Origin: Ruminococcus sp.
Lineage (GTDB): Bacteria; Bacillota; Clostridia; Oscillospirales; Acutalibacteraceae
NCBI GenBank assembly: GCA_017410265.1
Contig: JAFQRC010000012.1
Span: 1 to 64,000 of the forward strand
Direction: 5' to 3'
DNA length: 64,000 nt
Part shown: positions 1 to 7,996 of the stretch, piece by piece
Position numbering within the stretch: position 1 is the stretch's first letter
Layout: each line of letters begins with the position of its first letter
Position numbers and translations under genes: made by a program
The notes under the pieces: model-generated
What the model saw: only the letters and a program-made list of their open reading frames with translations
Databases searched by the model: none
Told to the model about the DNA's origin: nothing

Positions 1-50
1 AAGCACGCCGCCAGCGTTCGTCCTGAGACAGGATCAAACTCTCTAAAAAT
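1..50 (-). rRNA. 16S rRNA gene, 5' end only
   Basis: The reverse complement holds the universal 16S start (AGAGTTTGATCCTG, then the CAGGACGAACGCTGGCGG block). Only the first ~50 nt are in the window; the gene runs off the left edge. The exact mature 5' end is approximate. A leader of about 250 nt separates it from its promoters. Confidence 0.95.
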
Positions 51-305
51 TGTATGTTAAGCCTTTCGGCTTAAAACCATTTTCAGAGCTTGTTCTGCTC
101 ATCTAAACACTTGCGTGTTGTCCGCAATCTCTCGATTGCTTTACCGATGTTTTTTAGTGTCATCTCACTTGTAATTTCTTGAGTTATTACCACTCAAAGT
201 AATTACGGGTTCTCACTTACTTTTCGTTGTTTAATTTTCAAGGTCCTTTTTGCTGCAAAAGAATGATTACATTTGTGTAACACAATCACTCGCAGCGTGA
301 GTATT

Positions 306-334
306 ATTATATTCTATCAATCATCAATTGTCAA
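306..334 (-). promoter_or_regulatory. rRNA operon promoter, proximal
   Basis: On the minus strand there is a perfect TTGACA (329-334), a 17-bp spacer and a perfect TATAAT (306-311). It reads through the leader into the 16S gene. The leader (about 50-300) contains a block resembling rRNA spacer sequence (ACCTTGAAAATTAAACAACG). Confidence 0.9.
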
Positions 335-471
335 TACTTTTTTTAAAAAAAATTAAGAAAATTTTTGAAGAAAAATCAATATTAAAATGATGATTGTAAA
401 ACATTGGCTTTATAACTGGATTATTCCCGAACAAACGGAATTTATACACCAGTTTTGCGCGCCGATTTATC

Positions 472-499
472 ATTATATATACTTTTTTAAAATTGTCAA
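472..499 (-). promoter_or_regulatory. rRNA operon promoter, distal
   Basis: A second perfect TTGACA (494-499) and TATAAT (472-477) with a 16-bp spacer lie about 165 bp upstream of the proximal promoter, the tandem arrangement usual for rrn operons. Confidence 0.85.
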
Positions 500-600
500 G
501 TATATTTCATAAAATGAATATATTTATTACAAACTTGTAGTGGTAATCGTGATATTTTGTGGTATTATAATATAGTATACACACTATGTGGGGGTTTTTT

Positions 601-1218
601 ATGAATAATAAGTATGTAATCACTATCGGCAGACAGTTTGGCTCGGGTGGTAGAGCGATTGCACAGAAGCTTTCGCAGAAGCTTTCCATTCCTTTCTATG
701 ACAAGGAGCTCATTTCTATCGCTGCTAAGGAAAGCGGAATAAGTCCTGAGGTTTTTAAAGACATCGACGAAACGGCTGCTAACAGCTTGTTGTATTCCAT
801 ATCTATGGGACTATACAATTTCAACGGTCCACTTGCTATGGGAGACCTCCCTGTTAACGACAAGCTTTACATATTACAGCATCAGCTTATCAAGGAGTTA
901 GCCACCAAAGGTCCGTGTGTGTTCGTAGGAAGATGCGCTGACTATATTTTAAAGGACAATCCTCACTGTATCAATATCTTCATTCACGCTGATATCGACT
1001 ACAGAAAGAAACGCGCTGTTGTCGTACACAATGTTGACGAAAGAAAAGTTGAGGCAATTATAAATAAGACCGATAAAACAAGAGCTAACTACTATAGCTT
1101 TTATTCAGGACAGAAATGGGGTCACATCTCAAACTACGACTTGTGTATAGACAGCTCTAAACTTTCAGACGACCAGATTGTAGAACTAATCTGCGCTTAC
1201 ATAAACCTTAAAGGTTAA
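601..1218 (+). CDS. cytidylate kinase-like family protein
   Basis: A 205-residue P-loop protein with a glycine-rich nucleotide loop near the N-terminus (GRQFGSGGRAIA, about residues 9-20), as in the cytidylate kinase-like family. Members are presumed nucleoside-monophosphate-type kinases, but the cellular role of this subgroup is not settled. I chose the ATG at 601 because a GGGGG run lies 6 bp before it; an upstream in-frame ATG at 586 has no ribosome site. A TATAAT at 566-571 is the probable -10 box, without a clear -35. The gene diverges from the rRNA operon and ends in a strong terminator. Confidence 0.8.
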   Translation: MNNKYVITIGRQFGSGGRAIAQKLSQKLSIPFYDKELISIAAKESGISPEVFKDIDETAANSLLYSISMGLYNFNGPLAMGDLPVNDKLYILQHQLIKELATKGPCVFVGRCADYILKDNPHCINIFIHADIDYRKKRAVVVHNVDERKVEAIINKTDKTRANYYSFYSGQKWGHISNYDLCIDSSKLSDDQIVELICAYINLKG

Positions 1219-1229
1219 TACAATAATAC

Positions 1230-1270
1230 AAGGGTGCCAAGAAAGAGATTTTGGCACCCTTTATATTTTT
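1230..1270 (+). terminator. Rho-independent terminator
   Basis: An 11-bp stem (AAGGGTGCCAA paired with TTGGCACCCTT) is followed by a T-rich tail, 12 bp after the kinase-like gene. Confidence 0.9.
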
Positions 1271-1335
1271 GCCCCTAAAAACGAATCGAGGGCACTGAAG
1301 TCATGCTATATATATTACTGTATAAATTATTATTC

Positions 1336-2103
1336 TTATTCGTCGCTCAATATTACTGCCAATGGATCAATATATTCTTCTTCAACTTTCACTTCCACAT
1401 GAAGATGAACAGGGTCTGATGACTCGCAAGGAATCTGTGATACTGTACCGATGACATCTCCCTGCTTGACCTGATCTTTCATTCTTACATTAGTATCGGA
1501 ATCAACACCACAGTAGTACACTGTATACACATCGTTTGTTACCTCGATAATCACACCATAGCGTTCATCAAACGAAATAGATTTTACGACGCCGTCGCAC
1601 ATAGCGTAGACATTCTCCCCTTTTTTAGCGGTAAAGTCGGTACCTGTATGAGGGCGGTAATCTTTCATCGTGCCGTTATAGACAGCTGTTTCGCTATATT
1701 CACGCAAAATACTTTTGCTATCAACAGGATAAATCAGACTATCAACAACCTTGAAAACAGGTGATAATGAATCAAGGTCAGACTCTGCATCGACATCTTC
1801 GGTTTCAGGCAGAGTAGATGTTTCGTATAACGCCATGCTCTTTTCACGCGTTTCAGCTTCTGCTTCATCAGGGGTAGCGGTTGTTTCAGCTTCAGTAACA
1901 CCTGTTACATCAGCCGCAACAGGAACAGTAGTTTCAGTGAGCGAAGAAGTATACTCTTCTTCATCTGAACTAAGATAATCACTGACAGAAGTGTAGGTAG
2001 AATACACAGCCAGGCCGACAGCTACCAGACAAATCGAAAGTGCAATATAAAAGCCGACACGCTCGGTTGGCTTCTTTGTAGATTTATGTTTATATTTTTT
2101 CAT
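1336..2103 (-). CDS. M23 (LytM) peptidase, SpoIIQ-like
   Basis: A 255-residue protein with a basic N-terminus, one membrane segment at about residues 16-40, an acidic Ser/Thr/Glu-rich extracellular linker, and a C-terminal LytM/M23 fold. The zinc ligands appear intact: HTGTD supplies His and Asp, HLH the last His. M23 enzymes cut peptidoglycan cross-bridges. Single-pass M23 proteins of this build in spore-forming Clostridia resemble SpoIIQ of the engulfment channel, but without spoIIIAH nearby that is only an inference. Start at 2103 was chosen for GGAGGC 8 bp upstream; an in-frame start at 2133 lacks one. Confidence 0.8.
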   Translation of the reverse strand: MKKYKHKSTKKPTERVGFYIALSICLVAVGLAVYSTYTSVSDYLSSDEEEYTSSLTETTVPVAADVTGVTEAETTATPDEAEAETREKSMALYETSTLPETEDVDAESDLDSLSPVFKVVDSLIYPVDSKSILREYSETAVYNGTMKDYRPHTGTDFTAKKGENVYAMCDGVVKSISFDERYGVIIEVTNDVYTVYYCGVDSDTNVRMKDQVKQGDVIGTVSQIPCESSDPVHLHVEVKVEEEYIDPLAVILSDE

Positions 2104-2163
2104 AAAAAACGCCTCCGTCAGTATTATTGACAAAGGCGATAATTTTATACAGTTTATAGTGAG

Positions 2164-3615
2164 TTAAGTATATCTTTTGAGTGAAATCTGAGCAGGGTTG
2201 TCGATCAGCTCTCCGGTGTAGGAAAAGCGTGAGCCGTGGCAAGGGCAGTCCCATGATTTCTCATTAGCATTCCACGAAAGCGCACAACCCAGATGTGGAC
2301 AAGAAGCTGACACTGCGAAGATTTCTCCTTCATCTGAGCGATATACTCCGCATCGGTGTGAACCATACATAACAATTTTAGCCTCACCGCGTTTTATATC
2401 AGTAAGTGAATAAAACGGAATTCTGAACGCGGATTTTGACAGTCCTTTTATTGAATGGCCGACTTCGTTCAGCACAGGCTTAACGGTTGATAAATTGAAT
2501 CTTGACGGACACATAATTTTTTCAAGCGGATTTTTATTTCCTAGTATCAAATCTGACACCAGCTTTGCACCGAGTATTGAATCTGTCATTCCCCATTTGG
2601 AAAAGCCTGTGAGCACATACCAATCGGGTCGTGATTCAGCGTACAGTCCAGCGTACGGTAAATGGTCGGGCGACATACAATCCTGAGCAGAAAAGTTATT
2701 GCACAGAAATGCCTGAGGATAAAACTCTCTTGCTTGTTTTAGTAAATGTTCGTAAGGGTCGTGTTCAGTGCACTTTTCACCAGTACGATGAGAACAGCCT
2801 GACAATAATAAATAATCTCGAAAACTTCGAAACGACAAACCACCTTTATCAACGCAATAGTACATCGACTTGAGTGCGGGTGCGTTCTTAACAGCGACGA
2901 CATAACTTCGCGACTGGTGCATACGCGTAAAATACATGCCGGGGAAATTCACTATCGGATAGTGAGTAGCGAATACAATTTTCTTTGCTTTTATCTTTGC
3001 GTTGTCACAAAAAGCAATATTACCCTCAACTCGTTTAACGCGCGTATTTTCGAAAATAGAAATATAATCGCACAAAGCGGAGATAAAAGGATACGGATTA
3101 AACTGAGCCTGATTCTGATATCTCAGTGCAAGTTTCACAGAAAAAGGTAGCTCAGTGCGAGTAGTCAGCTCTGCGTTTATAGAGCACCTGCGGGTAAACT
3201 CGAATTCTTTATTAATAGTATCTGTTGATTTGAGTGAGTACAGATATGACGGCAAACGAACGAAGTCACACTCGATGCGGTTATCAAAAATAAGTCTGTC
3301 AAATTCATCTATCGCTTTTTCAGTAGCGTTGGCATAAGTTCGGGCAACAGAAGTTGAAAATTTCTTCTCTATCTGTTGATAGCACGCTCCGTGCTGCGAG
3401 GTTATTTTTGCGGTAGTTTTCGCGGTCTGACCTGAACAAATAGACGCAGCTTCAACTAAAACTGTATTGACATTATTTTGAGAAAGAAAATACGCAGTGA
3501 GAATTCCCGCCATTCCCCCACCGATAACAAGGACATCACATTCGATATCACTGAGCAATTTATCGTGGGAGCTAATGGTCGTAGTAGTGCTCCACAACGG
3601 TTTTTGATTAGACAT
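2164..3615 (-). CDS. FAD-dependent oxidoreductase with Rieske [2Fe-2S] domain
   Basis: A 483-residue two-domain protein. The N-terminus has the FAD-binding GGGMAG glycine motif (about residues 32-37) of the DAO family. The C-terminal 90 residues form a Rieske domain with CPHLGC and CPCHGS, which supply the two Cys and two His ligands of the cluster. Such fusions occur in Firmicutes as cytoplasmic redox enzymes; the substrate cannot be read from sequence. The frame is intact and the Rieske motif ends near the C-terminus. It lies 60 bp downstream of the M23 start on the same strand. Confidence 0.88.
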   Translation of the reverse strand: MSNQKPLWSTTTTISSHDKLLSDIECDVLVIGGGMAGILTAYFLSQNNVNTVLVEAASICSGQTAKTTAKITSQHGACYQQIEKKFSTSVARTYANATEKAIDEFDRLIFDNRIECDFVRLPSYLYSLKSTDTINKEFEFTRRCSINAELTTRTELPFSVKLALRYQNQAQFNPYPFISALCDYISIFENTRVKRVEGNIAFCDNAKIKAKKIVFATHYPIVNFPGMYFTRMHQSRSYVVAVKNAPALKSMYYCVDKGGLSFRSFRDYLLLSGCSHRTGEKCTEHDPYEHLLKQAREFYPQAFLCNNFSAQDCMSPDHLPYAGLYAESRPDWYVLTGFSKWGMTDSILGAKLVSDLILGNKNPLEKIMCPSRFNLSTVKPVLNEVGHSIKGLSKSAFRIPFYSLTDIKRGEAKIVMYGSHRCGVYRSDEGEIFAVSASCPHLGCALSWNANEKSWDCPCHGSRFSYTGELIDNPAQISLKRYT

Positions 3616-3681
3616 AGTATCACCAGAAGTAGTGTGTGCTAAAAAGATGTTTCAATTCACATAAAAAGTGCTTTCGAATTC

Positions 3682-3765
3682 CGATTCCAATCGCTACCAC
3701 TTTATTAAAGTAAAAATTCGGAGCACCAAAAGGTACTCCGAATTATTTATATGGTGGAGACTATT
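3682..3765. repeat. 84-bp direct repeat, copy 1 (tRNA-Val terminator duplication)
   Basis: This stretch is identical to 3911-3994. It carries a copy of the tRNA-Val terminator hairpin and the last ~11 bases plus CCA of the tRNA-Val gene. The 145 bp between the copies (3766-3910) holds no gene, only a small hairpin terminator at 3842-3866 (AAAAACGCTACA paired with TGTAGCGTTTTT). Confidence 0.9.
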
Positions 3766-3910
3766 TGTGTTTATTGTCAAAATACAGTTACCTCGTTTGT
3801 TGTCATCGCATGATGAGATGCGCTTTATCTGCGCTCTCCCTAAAAACGCTACACTGTAGCGTTTTTACCTGCGGTTCGGTGTTCCACCTGCACCTTGGCA
3901 CACTCGCCTT

Positions 3911-3994
3911 CGATTCCAATCGCTACCACTTTATTAAAGTAAAAATTCGGAGCACCAAAAGGTACTCCGAATTATTTATATGGTGGAGACTATT
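3911..3994. repeat. 84-bp direct repeat, copy 2 (at tRNA-Val 3' end)
   Basis: Second copy of the 84-bp repeat. It overlaps the 3' end of the intact tRNA-Val(GAC). A hairpin at 3944-3973 followed on the minus strand by a T-rich run is the probable tRNA terminator. Confidence 0.9.
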
Positions 3995-4057
3995 GGAATC
4001 GAACCAATGACCCTCTGCACGTCAAGCAGATACTCTAACCAGCTGAGCTAAGCCTCC
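3981..4057 (-). tRNA. tRNA-Val (GAC)
   Basis: The reverse complement folds as a tRNA: acceptor arms GGAGGCT and AGTCTCC (one G-T pair), anticodon loop TTGACGT, T-arm with GGTTCGATTCC, and an encoded CCA. Anticodon GAC reads Val codons. Confidence 0.92.
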
Positions 4058-4179
4058 GTATTCGTTTGCGCTAGAGATACTTTAACACAAACTCTTAACA
4101 AATGCAAGCAAAATTGTTATCAAATTATAATAATCACACATCAAATACACAATGATGTTTAAACAAAGAACCTCAAAAG

Positions 4180-4851
4180 TCACCAAACAAACGGTATCAA
4201 TCTATATTTCACCCTTTGCTTATATTCACTATAACCCTCGAGTTCTTTCTCAAGAAGTTCTTCCTCGTTCTTTATCCTTTTAGCTATAATAAACGGATAA
4301 GCAAGGAAAATAACAAACGAATATATAGAACCCAAAACCAGTGGCATTGATAAAAATAAAATCAATGTGACACTATACATCGGGTGTCTGACGATGCCAT
4401 ATAACCCCGTGTCTATCACTTTTTGATTTTTCTGCACTTCAATAGTGCGACTTAGATACGTATTTTCTCTCAACACTTCTGCGTAAAGAATATACGAAAC
4501 AAGAAACAATACTACCGCAATAATAACAACAATTCTCGGTAAGGTGTACCAACTAAAACGAAAATCCAGTCCTGCAACAATAAAACCCACTAAAAACATC
4601 AGAGCACTCAGTTTCACTACCACGCTCTGTTCCTGTTGCTTTTCCTTAGCGCTAAGTCGTTTTTTCAACAATTCGGGATTTTTGAACATCATTACTATTC
4701 CTGCGAGAAACATCGGCACAAATAAAATTCCCATCAACAGCCAACCGTTAAAAAAAGAAATTCTACCGGCAGGAACAAATATAAGTAACCCTACCAAAAC
4801 AACTCCCAACAAGAATTTTATTATCGCTTGAATGAATAATTTTACTGTCAT
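4180..4851 (-). CDS. isoprenylcysteine carboxyl methyltransferase-like membrane protein
   Basis: A 223-residue polytopic membrane protein. The C-terminal half has the signature of the ICMT/phospholipid methyltransferase family: a stretch ending in DTGLYGIVRHPMY, then hydrophobic segments and the acidic NEEELLEKE helix. Family members use S-adenosylmethionine to methylate lipids or prenyl-cysteines; the bacterial substrate is unknown. I chose the ATG at 4851, preceded by GGCGGAAG; a start at 4914 would add 21 residues without a ribosome site. It stands alone, convergent with nothing. Confidence 0.8.
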   Translation of the reverse strand: MTVKLFIQAIIKFLLGVVLVGLLIFVPAGRISFFNGWLLMGILFVPMFLAGIVMMFKNPELLKKRLSAKEKQQEQSVVVKLSALMFLVGFIVAGLDFRFSWYTLPRIVVIIAVVLFLVSYILYAEVLRENTYLSRTIEVQKNQKVIDTGLYGIVRHPMYSVTLILFLSMPLVLGSIYSFVIFLAYPFIIAKRIKNEEELLEKELEGYSEYKQRVKYRLIPFVW

Positions 4852-4962
4852 AATAACTTCCGCCAAATTCATATTGATTAAGTTGATAATAACATAGAAT
4901 AAAAAATCTTTCAACGGCAGAAAATATGTAACAATTAATTATCAGCGTGTGTAACAAAGAGA

Positions 4963-4995
4963 AAACCTCTCTTGCTTAATTGACAAGAGAGGTTT
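4963..4995 (-). terminator. terminator of tRNA-Gly
   Basis: A 12-bp perfect stem (AAACCTCTCTTG) with a 9-nt loop lies directly downstream of tRNA-Gly on the minus strand. Confidence 0.85.
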
Positions 4996-5001
4996 CGTAT
5001 C

Positions 5002-5077
5002 TGGAGCGGATGACGGGGCTCGAACCCGCTACCTCCACCTTGGCAAGGTGGCGCTCTACCAGATGAGCTACATCCGC
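5002..5077 (-). tRNA. tRNA-Gly (GCC), left copy
   Basis: Canonical cloverleaf with acceptor GCGGATG/CATCCGC, anticodon loop with GCC and encoded CCA. By eye it is identical to the tRNA-Gly at 49485-49560 on the other side of the ICE, so the original array was probably Val-Asp-Phe-Gly-Cys-Gly. Confidence 0.95.
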
Positions 5078-5092
5078 ATTAATTTAAGAATG

Positions 5093-5123
5093 AAGCCCCA
5101 AGGACTTACAGTCCCAGGGGCTT
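5093..5123 (-). terminator. original tRNA-Cys terminator, now stranded
   Basis: Hairpin with AAGCCCC/GGGGCTT outer stem and an inner GGACT/AGTCC stem, directly downstream of the displaced tRNA-Cys 3' fragment. It most likely ended tRNA-Cys transcription before the ICE inserted. Confidence 0.65.
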
Positions 5124-5170
5124 TTGGAGGCGACACCCAGATTTGAACTGGGGAATCAGAGTTTTGCAGA
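5123..5170. repeat. attachment site repeat, left
   Basis: 48 bp identical to 49368-49415. It ends within the tRNA-Cys anticodon region, after which the ICE-specific sequence begins. The integrase stop codon starts its complement at 5176-5178. Confidence 0.93.
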
Positions 5171-5175
5171 ATTAC

Positions 5176-6189
5176 CTAGGCAACAATATTCTTCTGTTTC
5201 TCAGTTTGAGGCAACTCAAGAGGCTCTTCTTTTTCTTGAGCTAAATCAAACAAACTATCTAACACTAAAGTAGATTCATCAACCTCTTGAACCAAATGCA
5301 CATAAGTATCGGCTGTCACTCTTATAGAAGTATGACCAAGCATCTCAGATATTGTCTTTAGGCTTATTCCTTTAGCAAACAACTGAGTAGCAAATGTGTG
5401 ACGCAGGGAATATAGGTTGTGTTTGGGTATGTTTGCAGAATCCAACATACGATAAAATGTTCTTCTCAACTGTTGTGGTGCTAAAAAACTACCATCTTTA
5501 CCCGCAACAACATATTCACTTTTAGTAATCTGATATTCTTTCAACTTATTCAAAGCAAATATCGCAGTATCATTTAGATACAGTGTTCTTTTACTTTTCT
5601 TGGTTTTTAGCGTATTTTGTACAACCACCTCAAATTTACCTGTTGTTTGATTTTTGAAATTAACAACATTTCGTCTTACGCTGATAGTTCGATTCTCAAA
5701 ATCAACATCACACCATTTAAAACCGAGAAGCTCACAAGGTCTGACACCTGTACACAACATCAAAACAAAAGCATATCCGTAATAATACACAGGACGACCA
5801 TTGGAATATGTTTTATCAACAGCTATGTACAACTTAGCAACTTCTTCTTTAGTCAACACCACAACATCTTCCGGTGGTTTGAGCGTGTAGCTTGGTGACT
5901 TCACTAAAAACACAGGATTTCGCTCAACATCTCCTTTGCAATAAGCGTACTCAAAAACAGCTTTTAATAAATAGTAAACTTTCTTTGCTACCGAAGTAGA
6001 CAATCTAAGTTGTATATCACTCACAACAACTTGTACATCTTCTTCAGTAACTTCTTTTAGTTCTTTTTCGCCGATGCCCTGCTCGACATATCGAGTAAAG
6101 GTACCGACTAACGCATCGAATGAACCCGGCTTTACTTCAGCTCTTTTTTTAACATATAGCCAATGCCGAGTATATTCACTCAATTTCAA
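5176..6189 (-). CDS. tyrosine recombinase (ICE integrase)
   Basis: A 337-residue site-specific recombinase. Residues ~1-95 form the SAM-like core-binding domain. The catalytic domain shows TGVRPCELLGF (first Arg), YSLRHTF (second Arg, with the usual box His replaced by Tyr), LGHTS (His) and the Tyr nucleophile in ADTYVHL. It would join and excise the ICE at tRNA-Cys. The start is a TTG at 6187-6189, 7 bp after GGGGTG. It reads toward the left attachment site, as is usual for ICE integrases. Confidence 0.93.
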   Translation of the reverse strand: MKLSEYTRHWLYVKKRAEVKPGSFDALVGTFTRYVEQGIGEKELKEVTEEDVQVVVSDIQLRLSTSVAKKVYYLLKAVFEYAYCKGDVERNPVFLVKSPSYTLKPPEDVVVLTKEEVAKLYIAVDKTYSNGRPVYYYGYAFVLMLCTGVRPCELLGFKWCDVDFENRTISVRRNVVNFKNQTTGKFEVVVQNTLKTKKSKRTLYLNDTAIFALNKLKEYQITKSEYVVAGKDGSFLAPQQLRRTFYRMLDSANIPKHNLYSLRHTFATQLFAKGISLKTISEMLGHTSIRVTADTYVHLVQEVDESTLVLDSLFDLAQEKEEPLELPQTEKQKNIVA

Positions 6190-6453
6190 TCAAAACACCC
6201 CTTTATAATAATGTTTCAATTGTATTGGTAAAATATAAATATACCTCATTCTCGTATATTCTAACAAGAAAAGATTAAGTAATTCAATTTACAACTTTGT
6301 AATTCGATTATTATGGAAAATCAGATAAATTTGGTGGCTCATTACAAATTATCCGATTTATCCATTTTAATACAGCTTGTATATCTCAGTTTTAGGTAAA
6401 AGACAACCGTTTTACCTACTTATCTATGTTATTCTGATGATAACAAGCAACAA
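6190..6453. other. intergenic control region between integrase and HAD gene
   Basis: AT-rich gap between divergent genes. It holds an inverted pair TTTGTAAT (near 6295) and ATTACAAA (near 6338), and a palindrome AGGTAAAA-N8-TTTTACCT (6394-6417). These are plausible recombinase arm or repressor sites but no protein can be assigned to them. Confidence 0.4.
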
Positions 6454-6500
6454 AAAGAGAAGTCAGTTTCGGTTTTCCACCTTTCTGGCTTCTCTTTCAT
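6454..6500 (+). terminator. hairpin terminator, probably bidirectional
   Basis: A 13-bp stem (AAAGAGAAGTCAG at 6454-6466 with CTGGCTTCTCTTT at 6485-6497, one G-T pair), bracketed by an A-run and a T-rich tail. Confidence 0.75.
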
Positions 6501-6513
6501 TTTATCAACTATG

Positions 6514-6530
6514 TGTCCCTCGGAGGGACA
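6514..6530. repeat. ICE hairpin repeat 1 (loop CGG)
   Basis: TGTCCCT-CGG-AGGGACA, followed by a T-run and then the ribosome site of the HAD gene. Confidence 0.9.
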
Positions 6531-6563
6531 TTTTTTATTTATAACAATTTCAGGAGGCCAGCA

Positions 6564-7163
6564 ATGATTAAGCACGATATTGAAGTTTTACGACAAGAAT
6601 GCTACGAAAAAGTAAACAAGGAATTCCAAGACTACTGTACTGTGTTAAGTGCCCAACCACCCCAACGCATTATCGAACATTCATCTGAAACGGATTTAAA
6701 ACAAAGAATACGCGATGTGTTCGAGCCTCAGCAAAAAATGTTTTCCGAAGAAACCTTGTTTATAACTTTACAGCAAGATAATGCTCTCAATAAATTTTAT
6801 AACCATAGTAAAGATTATGATTCACACAAACCTGAAGATTTGAAAACAGATATAGAATACAGAATGTCTTTTGAGTATTCAGCATACAAAGACAATCTAG
6901 TAAGAGTATTTGTAGATATGGACGGTTGTTTAGCAGAATTCAAGCAAACAAACAGGTTTGAGGATTTATTCGAAAAAAATTATTTTCTTAACCTTAGACC
7001 TCACGCAAACATTGTAGAAATAGTAAAAGCACTCGATAAAAACCAAAATTATGAAGTGTACATTCTATCCTCTGTTCTACAAGAAAGCAGATACGCAAAC
7101 CCTCAAGAGCCTATTTTACCAAACACCATTCCTGCCCTATCAGGAATGATACAAACTCAATAA
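6564..7163 (+). CDS. truncated HAD (deoxyribonucleotidase-like) protein with C-terminal ILPN tag
   Basis: 199 residues. About 110 N-terminal residues are of unknown type, then a HAD core begins with VFVDMDGCLAEF (DxDG nucleophile motif) and continues to the second motif, YILSSVLQES. HAD motifs III and IV are missing: the protein stops about ten residues later with the tail EPILPNTIPALSGMIQTQ. So catalytic completeness is doubtful. The tail matches the C-termini of three other ICE proteins (12156-13805, 42076-42663, 43666-44670). ATG at 6564 follows CAGGAGG. It is the first gene of the ParA/ParB cluster. Confidence 0.75.
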   Translation: MIKHDIEVLRQECYEKVNKEFQDYCTVLSAQPPQRIIEHSSETDLKQRIRDVFEPQQKMFSEETLFITLQQDNALNKFYNHSKDYDSHKPEDLKTDIEYRMSFEYSAYKDNLVRVFVDMDGCLAEFKQTNRFEDLFEKNYFLNLRPHANIVEIVKALDKNQNYEVYILSSVLQESRYANPQEPILPNTIPALSGMIQTQ

Positions 7164-7210
7164 ACCAAGCAGATTATCTGCTAAATATAAATATAAAGGT
7201 GGAAAAGAAA

Positions 7211-7996
7211 ATGACAAAGATAGCAATATCTAATCAGAAAGGTGGTTGTGGCAAAACTACAACCGTAATGAACTTAGGAGCAGCTTGCTCCGCAAAAGGA
7301 AGAAAAGTGCTGTTAGTTGATTTGGATCCACAACATCACTTATCAAGCTGGCTCGGCTTTGAGCCTGACGGCAACCCAACAGCTACAGAGTTGATTTATT
7401 ATGCTGTAGCAAGACAGCCTATCGCATATGACAACTATATTAGGCACAGTAAAACAGAACGTTTAGACTTTATACCATCATCAGCTTTATTATCAGGTAT
7501 GCTCGGCATCATCGCACAAGATAGCAACAGTGCCGAAGTGCTAAGCAGAATATTTGATGATGAATACTTTTCTAAGTACGACTACATTTTCTTCGATTGT
7601 CAAACTGCTTTAGATTTACTCGTAACTAATGTTTTAAAATGTTGTGACAAACTACTTATTCCGGTGCAAGCTGATGTTCTATCATATGAGGGTGTCGAAC
7701 AAATGATAGATACTTTCATCAAAGTAAAAAACGACCCTGACATTCGCAAGTATATTCTCGGTATGCTCGTTACAATGTATGTGACAAACACAAAACATTC
7801 AGCACAAATATACGAAGCTCTCAAAGACAGCTACGGCAAACTAGTATTTGAGCAGTACATATCCTTTAGAACAGAAGCTAAAAATGCTGTAGGATACAAC
7901 AAAAGCTGTGTAAGCGATAAAAACTCTACTGTAGGAATGCAGTATAGTGAAATTGCTAATTTGATAATGGAGGTATGCGAGAATGAAACCATTTGA
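7211..7996 (+). CDS. parA: ParA-family ATPase
   Basis: A 261-residue deviant-Walker ATPase. The start shows NQKGGCGKTT (Walker A with the signature Lys), then LLVDLDPQ (A'), and DYIFFDCQTALDLL (Walker B region). With ParB it would place or stabilise the excised circular ICE, or regulate transfer. Start ATG 7211 follows AAAGGTGG; an in-frame ATG-like start at 7199 is worse placed. It overlaps parB by 14 bp, so the two are translationally coupled. Confidence 0.93.
   Translation: MTKIAISNQKGGCGKTTTVMNLGAACSAKGRKVLLVDLDPQHHLSSWLGFEPDGNPTATELIYYAVARQPIAYDNYIRHSKTERLDFIPSSALLSGMLGIIAQDSNSAEVLSRIFDDEYFSKYDYIFFDCQTALDLLVTNVLKCCDKLLIPVQADVLSYEGVEQMIDTFIKVKNDPDIRKYILGMLVTMYVTNTKHSAQIYEALKDSYGKLVFEQYISFRTEAKNAVGYNKSCVSDKNSTVGMQYSEIANLIMEVCENETI

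Noticed and set aside
5123..5170. A separate tRNA-Cys pseudogene at the left boundary
   Set aside because: It is exactly the 48-bp attachment repeat, so it is the displaced 3' fragment made by ICE insertion, not an independent pseudogene.
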